DNA from: Legionella sp. W10-070
GTDB lineage: Bacteria; Pseudomonadota; Gammaproteobacteria; Legionellales; Legionellaceae
Length of the DNA: 32,520 nt
Direction: 5' to 3'
Assembly: GCF_900640175.1 (NCBI RefSeq)
Contig: NZ_CAAAJC010000026.1
Span: forward strand, 1-32,520
Part shown: positions 8,217-15,760 of the stretch, piece after piece
Numbering within the stretch: position 1 is the stretch's first letter
Layout: the number at the start of each line of letters is the position of its first letter
The notes under the pieces: model-generated
The model's input: the letters and a program-made list of their open reading frames with translations, nothing else
The model's database searches: none
Told to the model about the DNA's origin: nothing
Position numbers and translations under genes: made by a program

Positions 8217-8251
8217 AGTTGATTAAAAATTATAAAACGAGGAAACATACC

Positions 8252-9007
8252 TTGAATCATGTTAATAAACAAGCCACAAAAGTCGCGTTGATTACCGGTG
8301 CTGCAAGACGCATAGGTGCTGCAATGGTAAGAAAACTCCATCAGGCTAATTTTAAAACAGTCATCCATTGTCATCAATCCCTGAATGATGCAGATAACCT
8401 GGCCCGGGAGCTAAATCAGCAACGCGAGGATAGTGCCTGTGTGGTGCAAGGAAATCTAATGGCTCCTCATGCGGCAGAGAAAATAATTGCGGCAACGGTA
8501 GATTGGGGCAAACGTCTGGACTTGCTAATTAATAATGCATCGGTGTTTACTGCTACCGCACTGGATTCGGCAGTCGATAAAACAGATTGGGACTCCTTGT
8601 TTAATGTCAATGTGAAGCTTCCCTTTCAATTGAGTCTTGCAGCTTATCCTTATCTTAAAAAGCATCAAGGCAGCATTATTAACATTACCGATATTCACGC
8701 GGATAAGCCCCTGAAAGGCTATGCGGTTTATTGCCAGACTAAAGCGGCTTTAGCCATGCAGACAAAAGCGCTGGCCCGCGAATTTGCCCCCCATGTGCGT
8801 GTCAATGCCATTGCTCCGGGCGCTATTGCCTGGCCTGAAAATGAAAATAGCTTAAGTGCCGAGATCCAGGAAAAAATTATTGCCCAAACCCCCCTGAGGT
8901 GTCATGGGCAGCCCAATTTTATTGCCCAGACCCTGCTTACTTTCATTGAAAACCCTTTTATTACAGGCCAGATACTGGCTGTGGATGGGGGGCGGAGTAT
9001 TGGCTAG
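8252..9007 (+). CDS. pteridine-reductase/FolM-like short-chain dehydrogenase
   Basis: A Rossmann-fold SDR of 251 aa. I choose the TTG at 8252 because AGGA lies eight bases upstream (8240-8243); the frame is open to a TTG at 8219, but no ATG is available. The cofactor loop is TGAARRIGAA, where Arg after the glycine segment is typical of NADPH-dependent pteridine reductases (PTR1, FolM). Further motifs are NNASVF, the catalytic YCQTKAAL (Tyr-x-x-x-Lys) and APGAIAWPE. It probably reduces dihydropterins or dihydrofolate. It diverges from the operon containing the PTPS-like enzyme, with a 35-bp gap, and its 3' end overlaps the convergent Dus gene by 47 bp. Confidence 0.8.
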   Translation: MNHVNKQATKVALITGAARRIGAAMVRKLHQANFKTVIHCHQSLNDADNLARELNQQREDSACVVQGNLMAPHAAEKIIAATVDWGKRLDLLINNASVFTATALDSAVDKTDWDSLFNVNVKLPFQLSLAAYPYLKKHQGSIINITDIHADKPLKGYAVYCQTKAALAMQTKALAREFAPHVRVNAIAPGAIAWPENENSLSAEIQEKIIAQTPLRCHGQPNFIAQTLLTFIENPFITGQILAVDGGRSIG

Positions 9008-9986
9008 GATTTTTCCCGCCAGAAAGCGGTTCGCTGAAATGGAAATTTTGTAGATAGCTTGCAATTTGAGCCAGGTTTTCAAGGGCGTAAAAAGCATGTA
9101 ACTGCTCTTTGGTGAACCATGGTTTGAAGTAATAGCGAAACAGGGATTTACTTTGCAGCAGGGCTTTGTGTTCATTTTCCAGTCCGGCCAATTGTTGCAG
9201 ATGTTGCATAAATAGCGCTTTAAGCCGGACATCCTCTATAACTAATCTTTTTTCCTCTAATAAATGCTCAAAGAGCCAGGGCTTGCCGGTGCCTGCGCGG
9301 CTTACCATATAGCCATCGCACAGACTGGTTTTCAGGGCATGCAAAAGACTGTCCCTGTCAAAAATATCACCGTTGGCAATGACTGGTATGGACACTGCCG
9401 ATTTGATTTTCGCTATTTGATTAAAGTCAGATGGGTTATCATAGTTATCTGCCCAATGCCTGCCATGAACGATAATCGCATCCGCCCCTGCTTCTTCTAT
9501 TGCCCTGGCCAACTGAATGTCAGTAGCATTTCTCTGAATGCGGATTTTAACGGTTAGGGGGATGGTGATTGTTGCCCGTACTTTGCTGATAATTGCGGCA
9601 AGTTGTTGAGGTTTATCAAGCAGGGCGCTGCCCGCCCCTTTTTTACGAATTTTGCTTTTTGGACAACCACAATTAATATCAATCAAATCTGCCCCAAGCT
9701 GCTCAAGACAGGCGGATGCCTGGGCCATTATCACAGGATCAGAGCCTGAAATTTGATAGCAAAGTGTTTTTTCTTTTGCTGAGCGAAACAGGTAGCGGGA
9801 ATTTGCCTTATGCTTATGGAGCACATCATGGGCGGAGACCATTTCTGTCACACAATAAGCAGGGGGAGTATATTGATAGAAGAGTTCCCGAAAAGGGGCA
9901 CAACTGAAACCGGCCAAAGGGCCTTGGATTAGACGATTGGCTAATTGCAGTTTGCCAATGGATAATGGGCTGCCAAGAAAATTCAT
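8961..9986 (-). CDS. dus: tRNA-dihydrouridine synthase
   Basis: A 341-aa FMN TIM-barrel enzyme that reduces uridines in tRNA. Signatures: LIQGPLAGFSCAPFR at 19-33, TEMVSA at 47-52, QISGSDP at 78-84, and DINCGCPK at 103-110 with the active-site Cys108. Others are VKIRI, IIVHGRHWADNY, and VIANGDI followed by GYMVSRAGTGKPWLF for the phosphate of FMN. The subtype (DusB- or DusC-like) cannot be fixed by eye. The last 47 bases overlap the convergent SDR gene, and the C-terminal tail (SGGKNPSQYSAPHPQPVSGL) is disordered, probably a late extension. Confidence 0.9.
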   Translation of the reverse strand: MNFLGSPLSIGKLQLANRLIQGPLAGFSCAPFRELFYQYTPPAYCVTEMVSAHDVLHKHKANSRYLFRSAKEKTLCYQISGSDPVIMAQASACLEQLGADLIDINCGCPKSKIRKKGAGSALLDKPQQLAAIISKVRATITIPLTVKIRIQRNATDIQLARAIEEAGADAIIVHGRHWADNYDNPSDFNQIAKIKSAVSIPVIANGDIFDRDSLLHALKTSLCDGYMVSRAGTGKPWLFEHLLEEKRLVIEDVRLKALFMQHLQQLAGLENEHKALLQSKSLFRYYFKPWFTKEQLHAFYALENLAQIASYLQNFHFSEPLSGGKNPSQYSAPHPQPVSGL

Positions 9987-10062
9987 TAAAAAGCATTAAA
10001 AGCAAGTTTCTAAATTGTTTTCTATTATACACATCAATTATGATCGGCGCTGTTTTGTTTGC

Positions 10063-10077
10063 TTTAATCGCACCCTG
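10063..10077. repeat. short match to the TTTAATCGCACCCTG repeat
   Basis: This 15-mer also occurs at 24467-24481 and, slightly changed, near the right arm of the 122-bp inverted-repeat element at 19879-20000. It may be a small relic of that family lying just upstream of the gene at 10103. Confidence 0.35.
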
Positions 10078-10102
10078 CTTTAAACAATTAAATAAGGTAA
10101 CC

Positions 10103-10549
10103 ATGGATAAGACCTATTTTTCGCCTTTAGAGTTACTAAAGATCGCTACCCAGCATGCTTATTGTGCAGAACATTTGCTGCAATGCCACGGGGAAATCAG
10201 TACCGCTGATCATCAGGCAGTCGATGCTTTAGAGGCTGTGACCTCGCTGATGCATATGGCTTTTGAATTGACGTTTAAAGCTTACCTGCTCCATGACCAT
10301 AAAAAGATCATTCAGCATAAACGGTTGCTGGAGCTGTTAGAATTAAACAGCGAATTGGGGCTGTCTGCTAAAGACAGACATTTGTTGAAAATTTTATCAA
10401 GGCAGCAGGGCTTCCGCAAAGGGATTGATTATAATTTGTGGCAAGACAGGCAACAGTTACATGTATTTTGCATGGAAATCATTGCGCTTTATGAGCAATT
10501 GCAGCGGTTGATGCCTATTGAGTTACAAGCGAGCTATCAGAGCGTTTAA
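10103..10549 (+). CDS. small all-helical protein, HEPN-like, function unknown
   Basis: A 148-aa soluble protein. I take the ATG at 10103, preceded by AAGG, over the in-frame starts further upstream, whose extra residues look like translated AT-rich intergenic DNA. Predicted helices include EAVTSLMHMAFELTFKAYLLHD followed by KRLLELLELN and KDRHLLKILSRQQGFRKGIDYNLW. An E-x-x-x-K-A-x-L helix followed by an H-x-x-L-x-x-L-L pattern resembles HEPN domains. The canonical R-x4-6-H RNase motif is not obvious, so it may be a non-catalytic member. The gene stands alone between dus (divergent) and the Bat operon. Confidence 0.6.
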   Translation: MDKTYFSPLELLKIATQHAYCAEHLLQCHGEISTADHQAVDALEAVTSLMHMAFELTFKAYLLHDHKKIIQHKRLLELLELNSELGLSAKDRHLLKILSRQQGFRKGIDYNLWQDRQQLHVFCMEIIALYEQLQRLMPIELQASYQSV

Positions 10550-10651
10550 CAGCAAGTCTGGCAAACAGGGCATCTGCTAAATTGAGGAATTCAGCCTTGG
10601 CAGCAGTCAGATTTCACGTTAGGATTATCATTTTTTTATGGGATAAGATGA

Positions 10652-11653
10652 ATGGAGCAACCTAAAGTTATTTCAACCCAGGGTGTGCAGGAGCAGTTTT
10701 CCAGAATAAGTGCACACCTTAATGCACGTATTCTCGGTCAGGAAAGCCTTATTTCAAGATTATTGATTGCCTTGCTGGCGGATGGCCATTTGTTAGTGGA
10801 GGGTGCTCCCGGGCTTGCGAAAACACGTGCTGTTAAAGAATTATCCGCGGCAGTGGAGGGCGATTTTCATCGTATCCAGTTTACACCGGATTTATTGCCC
10901 GGGGATTTGACAGGCACTGAGGTCTATCGCCCTGAAAATGGTTCCTTTGTCTTTCAGCCAGGCCCAATTTTTCATCATATGCTCCTTGCCGATGAAATTA
11001 ACCGTGCTCCTGCCAAGGTACAGTCAGCTTTGCTGGAAGCTATGGCCGAACGGCAGGTAACTATTGGCGGCACAACCTACCCTTTGCCGGAGCTGTTTTT
11101 GGTAATGGCTACGCAAAATCCCATTGAGCAAGAGGGTACTTATCCGTTACCGGAAGCGCAGCTTGATCGCTTCCTGATGTATGTAAAAATTGCTTACCCT
11201 GATACTCAGGTGGAGCGGGATATCCTTTCTTTAGCCCGCACCGAGGCAATCGGAGCCTTGGAGTTAACTGGGAAAGCATCAACAATTAAGCCTTTAACGC
11301 AGACGGACCTTTTTGAAGCGCGGCGAGAGGTATTAAAGGTGCATACCAGCGAAGCGCTGGATAACTATTTAGTCCAACTGGTTGTAGCGACCCGCAATCC
11401 TGCCGTGTATAGTGAGGAGTTGGCTCGCTGGTTACGTTATGGCGCCAGTCCGCGGGCAACAATTGCCCTGGATCGCTGTGCCAAGGCGCATGCCTGGCTT
11501 GCTGGCCGTAATTATGTGACACCGGAGGATATCCATATCATTGCTCATGATGTATTAAGGCATCGCATCCTGTTAACCTTTGAGGCAGAGGCGGAAGGGA
11601 TAAGCAGTGATCAGTTTATCGATTCCTTGTTACGGTTAATTGCTGTCCCCTAG
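10652..11653 (+). CDS. moxR: MoxR-family AAA+ ATPase
   Basis: A 333-aa chaperone-like ATPase of the MoxR group. Walker A is GAPGLAKT at 51-58, Walker B LLADEINR at 111-118 and sensor 1 ATQNPIEQEGTYPLPEAQLDRF at 153-174, with the C-terminal lid domain ending in a sensor 2 region (YGASPRATIAL). MoxR ATPases work with vWA-domain partners encoded next door to mature or remodel protein complexes, often at the membrane. It is the first gene of a seven-gene operon whose members follow without gaps. ATG at 10652 follows GGGATAAG. Confidence 0.95.
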   Translation: MEQPKVISTQGVQEQFSRISAHLNARILGQESLISRLLIALLADGHLLVEGAPGLAKTRAVKELSAAVEGDFHRIQFTPDLLPGDLTGTEVYRPENGSFVFQPGPIFHHMLLADEINRAPAKVQSALLEAMAERQVTIGGTTYPLPELFLVMATQNPIEQEGTYPLPEAQLDRFLMYVKIAYPDTQVERDILSLARTEAIGALELTGKASTIKPLTQTDLFEARREVLKVHTSEALDNYLVQLVVATRNPAVYSEELARWLRYGASPRATIALDRCAKAHAWLAGRNYVTPEDIHIIAHDVLRHRILLTFEAEAEGISSDQFIDSLLRLIAVP

Positions 11654-11662
11654 GGGAGTGTT

Positions 11663-12580
11663 ATGGCTGATGGCTTAATTGCTGAACTGGATGAATTAAT
11701 TGCTTTCAAACGCTATGCTCAGCGGACAAATTACCAGTCCTTGAAGAATACCGTTCATCCAGGGAATCATCATGCAAAATTACGAGGCAGGGGCATGGAT
11801 TTTGCCGAAGTTCGCAATTACCAGGCTGGTGATGAGATCCGCCATATGGAATGGCGAGTGACTGCCCGTACTGGTCGTCCACATATCAAGCTTTACCAGG
11901 AGGAGCGAGAGAGGCCTGTTGTGCTGCTTTGTGATTTTAATCCGTCGATGTATTTTGGCACCCGATTGGCTTTTAAATCGGTTGTTGCTGCCCGGTTAGC
12001 CGCCATGATTGCCTGGACTGCCGTTAGGCAGGGTGACAAAGTGGGGGGGTTAATCTACTCCGCAACCGGGCATAATGAATTTAACCCGCGTGGCCGTAAT
12101 TTAGGCGTTTTGCCTTTATTGGCTGCCCTGAGCCACTACACCCGGGAAATCCCAGGGAATGATAACGGGCAAAATTCGCCCAAGTCCTTAAGTGATACCC
12201 TCGTTCGTTTAAGGCGGGTAGCAAGGCCAGGTAGCATATTGGTAATCATCAGTGACTTTTACCAGTTGGATGAAGAGAGCGAGCGCCATTTGGGACGGCT
12301 GCGGGCCAGTAATGATGTTTTAGCCTATCATGTTTGTGATCCTCTGGAACTCGCACCGCCCAAGCCGCAACATTACCCTATTACTGATGGCAGACAGGAA
12401 GTCCTCCTTGATATGACCAGGAAGGAAGTCAGCGATGGGTATCAACTCTATTGCGAGCAACGGATTGCTGCTCTACAGGCTTTATTTAACCGCTTGCAAA
12501 TCCAATATGTGCAGGTGAATGCGCAAACCAATATACCTAAACTGGTATGGCGGACTTTTCCGGGGAGGTCAGGTGGCTGA
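11663..12580 (+). CDS. DUF58 (vWA-like) protein of the Bat operon
   Basis: A 305-aa cytoplasmic protein. The DUF58 signature is GRGMDFAEVRNYQAGDEIRHMEWRVTAR (about residues 42-69), followed by a vWA-like fold whose MIDAS-equivalent is LLCDFNPSMYFG. This is DxNxS rather than the canonical DxSxS. The later strand SILVIISDFYQLDE supplies the last acidic site. DUF58 proteins are standard companions of MoxR. GGAG precedes the ATG nine bases after the moxR stop. The 3' end overlaps the DUF4381 gene. Confidence 0.9.
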   Translation: MADGLIAELDELIAFKRYAQRTNYQSLKNTVHPGNHHAKLRGRGMDFAEVRNYQAGDEIRHMEWRVTARTGRPHIKLYQEERERPVVLLCDFNPSMYFGTRLAFKSVVAARLAAMIAWTAVRQGDKVGGLIYSATGHNEFNPRGRNLGVLPLLAALSHYTREIPGNDNGQNSPKSLSDTLVRLRRVARPGSILVIISDFYQLDEESERHLGRLRASNDVLAYHVCDPLELAPPKPQHYPITDGRQEVLLDMTRKEVSDGYQLYCEQRIAALQALFNRLQIQYVQVNAQTNIPKLVWRTFPGRSGG

Positions 12581-13058
12581 TTCGCGATTGCTGGAAAAAT
12601 TGCATGATATTCATCTGCCTGAACCAATTAGCTGGTGGCCGCTTGCGCCGGGTTGGTATGCTTTAATCTTAAGCGCCATATTGGTTGTTGGTCTGTTGAT
12701 CCATTGGGGTTATCGCTATTATAGGCAAGGTCGCGCCAGGCGCGAAGCGTTGCAACTCCTGAATTGTTATTGGCAAGCGTATCAGCGTGGTGAGAACAGT
12801 CAACAAAGCAGCAGCCGGATTTCTGAATTATTGCGCCGTGTCGCATTAGTTTATTTCCCCAGACAACAGGTTGCAGGATTGCAAGGCTCAGACTGGATTA
12901 AATTTTTAAACAGCACGGGAAAAGGCGTGGATTTTAATACCGTAAAGCATTGCCTGCTGGAGTTGCCCTATCAGGAGGCAAAATCGGTTGATTTAAAACC
13001 GCTTTTTTCTTGTGCAAAGGCCTGGATCAGACAGCGAGGTACTCCATGTTCGAGTTAG
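12573..13058 (+). CDS. DUF4381 membrane protein of the Bat operon
   Basis: A 161-aa protein with the DUF4381 hallmark LHDIHLPEPISWWPLAPGWYA at its N-terminus, leading straight into one membrane helix (LILSAILVVGLLIHWGY). A cytoplasmic helical domain (ALQLLNCYWQAYQ, ISELLRRVALVYFPR, WIKFLNST) follows. I prefer GTG at 12573, preceded by GGGGAGGT, to the upstream in-frame ATG at 12519. That choice puts the conserved motif close to the N-terminus and gives an 8-bp overlap with the DUF58 gene. It also overlaps the BatA gene by 13 bp. The role is presumed assembly of the MoxR-Bat complex. Confidence 0.85.
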   Translation: MADSRLLEKLHDIHLPEPISWWPLAPGWYALILSAILVVGLLIHWGYRYYRQGRARREALQLLNCYWQAYQRGENSQQSSSRISELLRRVALVYFPRQQVAGLQGSDWIKFLNSTGKGVDFNTVKHCLLELPYQEAKSVDLKPLFSCAKAWIRQRGTPCSS

Positions 13059-14074
13059 CCTTACCTTGGGTTTTAATATTATTGCCCCTTCCCCTGCTCC
13101 TTTGGCTTTTTTTACCGCAACTGCTCCTTCAGTTGCCTACAGCAATGAAAGTACCCTTTTTCAGTGCCATGCAAAAGATCATGGAGGATAGGAAGCCCGG
13201 TTTGGCTAATCAAGGGCAAATAGGATTACTATTATTAGTTTGGTGTCTGATGCTGTTTGCCCTTGCGGGACCTCGTTGGGTGGGTGAGCCTCAGCTGTTG
13301 GAGCGGGAGGGCCGCAATATCATGTTGGCACTTGATTTGTCAGGGAGTATGGAGCTGGATGATATGATCCTCAATGGCCGACCAGTCAGTCGTTTGGCAG
13401 TCGTTAAGCGCGCAGCAGAACAATTTGTCCGTGAACGGGTCGGGGATCGGATCGGTTTAATCTTATTTGGTACCCGTGCTTACCTGCAGACCCCATTAAC
13501 GTATGATCGTCAATCCCTGTTGTTAAGGCTTGAAGATGCAACGGTTGGTCTTGCAGGGAAAACAACGTCCATTGGTGATGCTCTGGGGCTGGCTGTGAAA
13601 CGGTTGCAAAATGTGCCTGCTGAGGGGCGGGTCATCATATTATTGACTGACGGGGCGAATAATTCCGGTGTGTTGCCGCCATTGAAGGCGGCAGAGCTGG
13701 CTAAGCTCGATGGCATCAAGGTTTATACAATCGGCCTGGGTGCGGAAAGCGATCCGCGGGCTTTGGGTGGCGTATTCATCAACCTGAATGCCTCTGCTGA
13801 CCTCGATGAAGAGACGCTGCAGAAAGTTGCTGAAATAACCGGTGGTCGTTATTTCCGTGCTACAGACAGCCAATCGTTGAATAGCATTTATGAGACAATC
13901 AACCAATTGGAAACAGTAGCTCAGGAGCAGGCAACCATTCGTCCCCAATATGAATATTACCCCTGGTTCCTGGGCATCGCTTTCCTGTTGTTTATTTATT
14001 GGCTTATCAGCAAAACCCATTTACTAACCGCTTTTAAGTTGGCAGTCAACCAGAGGCTTGATCATGATGACTGA
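13046..14074 (+). CDS. batA: BatA-type vWA membrane protein
   Basis: 342 aa from the ATG at 13046, chosen because GCGAGGT ends five bases upstream and translation then begins MFELALPWVLILLPLPLLLW, the usual first membrane helix. A second helix is GLLLLVWCLMLFALAGPRW and a third lies near the C-terminus (FLGIAFLLFIYWLI). Between them is a periplasmic vWA domain with an intact MIDAS: DLSGSM (Asp97, Ser99, Ser101), GKTTSIGDA and LTDGANNSG. BatA proteins bind partners through metal-dependent adhesion and are linked to aerotolerance and envelope-stress survival in other bacteria. Confidence 0.9.
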   Translation: MFELALPWVLILLPLPLLLWLFLPQLLLQLPTAMKVPFFSAMQKIMEDRKPGLANQGQIGLLLLVWCLMLFALAGPRWVGEPQLLEREGRNIMLALDLSGSMELDDMILNGRPVSRLAVVKRAAEQFVRERVGDRIGLILFGTRAYLQTPLTYDRQSLLLRLEDATVGLAGKTTSIGDALGLAVKRLQNVPAEGRVIILLTDGANNSGVLPPLKAAELAKLDGIKVYTIGLGAESDPRALGGVFINLNASADLDEETLQKVAEITGGRYFRATDSQSLNSIYETINQLETVAQEQATIRPQYEYYPWFLGIAFLLFIYWLISKTHLLTAFKLAVNQRLDHDD

Positions 14075-14993
14075 ATTTCATTTTCTTCGTCCCTGGTGGT
14101 TGGTTGCTATTTTACCCTTGCTTTGGGCAGGCTGGCGGCTTTGGTGCCAAAACACCCAGTTAGATGCCTGGGGCGCTGTTTGTGACCAGCATTTACTGAG
14201 GCATTTAATGCTCTCCAGGAATCAAGGCAAACGGCATGGTGCATTGTTATTATTATTGCTTAGCGGTTTGTGCATGATTATTAGCCTGGCTGGACCGAGT
14301 TGGTCTCGTTTGCCAGTACCAACCTACCAACAAATTCAACCCAATGTCCTGATTCTCGATCTTTCTGATACGATGTTGGATCAGGATTTATCCCCTGATC
14401 GGTTGAGTCGAGCCAAATTTAAACTGCATGATCTCTTTCGTCGTTCCAATACAGGTCAATTTGGCCTGGTTGTTTATACCGGAGAACCTTTTGTCGTTTC
14501 ACCACTGACTGAAGACGCTAAAACGATTGATGCCTTGGTTGATTCCCTTAGTCCAGACATTATGCCGGTGAGAGGCCAACGGTTAGACAGCGCACTTGAT
14601 CAAGCTGCCAGGCTTATTAGCCAGGCCGGTTTTCACCGGGGAAAAATCCTGGTGTTAACAGGAGAAACACCCGACAGCGATGCGATTGATACGGCAAAGG
14701 TACTGGCAGAGAAGCATATTTTTACTTCCGTGATGCCAATTAGAGCGGATGCATCACTAAACCCCTTATTTCAGCGTCTGGCTTCAGCAGGGCAGGGACG
14801 ATTAGTACCACTTAGAGATGATGGAGGTGATTTGCAGCAATGGCTTGAATCGCCTACCGCTGAAGAGTTCAAACGCAGCCAGCAAAATGATGCGCCTGTC
14901 TGGCGTGATGAGGGCCGCTGGTTCTTATTGCCAGCCCTGATGTTGTTATTGCCAGCATTTAGGCGGGGATGGCTGCAGAGGATAGCTTCATGA
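14064..14993 (+). CDS. batB: BatB-type vWA membrane protein
   Basis: 309 aa from the ATG at 14064 (AGAGG seven bases upstream; overlaps batA by 11 bp). It has helices at the N-terminus (WWLVAILPLLWAGWRLW), near 60-80 (ALLLLLLSGLCMIISLAGPSW) and at the C-terminus. The vWA MIDAS reads DLSDTM (Asp99, Ser101, Thr103), so the third position is Thr and not Ser, and the usual TDG triplet is TGE (LVLTGETPDSD). Metal binding may therefore be weakened or altered compared with BatA. The overlap and order suggest the two form a heteromeric membrane complex. Confidence 0.88.
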   Translation: MMTEFHFLRPWWLVAILPLLWAGWRLWCQNTQLDAWGAVCDQHLLRHLMLSRNQGKRHGALLLLLLSGLCMIISLAGPSWSRLPVPTYQQIQPNVLILDLSDTMLDQDLSPDRLSRAKFKLHDLFRRSNTGQFGLVVYTGEPFVVSPLTEDAKTIDALVDSLSPDIMPVRGQRLDSALDQAARLISQAGFHRGKILVLTGETPDSDAIDTAKVLAEKHIFTSVMPIRADASLNPLFQRLASAGQGRLVPLRDDGGDLQQWLESPTAEEFKRSQQNDAPVWRDEGRWFLLPALMLLLPAFRRGWLQRIAS

Positions 14994-15760
14994 GGAAAAT
15001 TGGCATCTTGTTTCTCATCAGTTTCGCTTGTAATAGTTACAGCTTTGGCTGGTCCGATTTTTGGCTTACCAAAGATCAGCAGGCACAATCCCTGATGCAA
15101 AAAGGGGAATTTGAAAAAGCAGAAAAGGTTTTCCAGCAAAAGGAGTGGCGGGCTGCTGCTGCTTACCGCGCGGGGAATTATGAGCAGGCGGCCAGGTATT
15201 ATCAGTCTCTAAACAATGCACAGGGTTATTATAACCAAGGAAATGCCCTGGCCAAAGCAGGCCAATATCAGCAGGCGATTAAAGCCTATGATAAGGCACT
15301 GGCTTTAAATCCTGCGAATCAGGACGCCCACTATAACCGTAAATTGCTTGAGGAATTATTAAACCAGCAGGATAAAAACCAGCAGGATAAAGACCAGCAG
15401 GATAAAAACCAGCAGGATAAAGACCAGCAGGATAAAGACCAGCAGGATAAAGACCAGCAGGATAAAGACCAGCAGGATAAAGACCAGCAGGATAAAGACC
15501 AGCAGGACAAAGACCAGCAGGATAAAGACCAGCAGGACAAAGACCAGCAAGACAAAGACCAGCAGGACAAAGACCAGCAGGATAAAGACCAGCAGGACAA
15601 GCGAGATAACAATCCAAACAGTGAAAATTCAGTCATGGAGCGTGAAAAGCAGCAGGCGAAGGAGCAGTGGTTACGATTGATTCCTGATGATCCGGGCGGA
15701 TTGATGCGGGAGAAATTTTTACGAGATCATATACGCAGGCAACGTGGATGGTATCAATGA
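14990..15760 (+). CDS. TPR protein with 16-copy DQQDK repeat (BatC-like)
   Basis: 256 aa from the ATG at 14990, with AGAGGA seven bases before it and an ATGA overlap with batB. A signal peptide (RKIGILFLISFACNSYS) is followed by two or three tetratricopeptide repeats (AQSLMQKGEFEKAEKVF, AAYRAGNYEQAARYYQ, GNALAKAGQYQQAIKAYDKALALNP). Then comes an extended charged linker of 16 pentapeptides, almost all DQQDK, and a C-terminal WLRLIPDDPGGLMREKFLRDH segment typical of Bat-operon TPR proteins. The TPRs probably scaffold the BatA/BatB complex in the periplasm. The linker is a low-complexity, hydrophilic stretch whose length may vary between strains. Confidence 0.88.
   Translation: MRKIGILFLISFACNSYSFGWSDFWLTKDQQAQSLMQKGEFEKAEKVFQQKEWRAAAAYRAGNYEQAARYYQSLNNAQGYYNQGNALAKAGQYQQAIKAYDKALALNPANQDAHYNRKLLEELLNQQDKNQQDKDQQDKNQQDKDQQDKDQQDKDQQDKDQQDKDQQDKDQQDKDQQDKDQQDKDQQDKDQQDKDQQDKDQQDKRDNNPNSENSVMEREKQQAKEQWLRLIPDDPGGLMREKFLRDHIRRQRGWYQ
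15362..15601 (+). repeat. 16 tandem 15-bp units (DQQDK codons)
   Basis: Sixteen uninterrupted in-frame copies of a 15-base unit close to GACCAGCAGGATAAA, 240 bases in all. The first, second and fourth units begin AAC (NQQDK). A few later units carry GAC for GAT or CAA for CAG, so the array is mostly recent and homogeneous. Because 15 is a multiple of 3, copy-number change keeps the frame. The repeat keeps other frames open too, giving several spurious minus-strand reading frames. Confidence 0.98.

Noticed and set aside
9965-10102. N-terminal extension of the 10103 gene with a hydrophobic stretch
   Set aside because: The extension lacks a ribosome site, overlaps the dus promoter region and contains a fragment of an interspersed repeat.
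15279-15636. Several minus-strand frames with PAGLY, SCWSL or ILLVFV repeats
   Set aside because: They are translations of the opposite strand of the 15-bp DQQDK repeat, which keeps multiple frames open.
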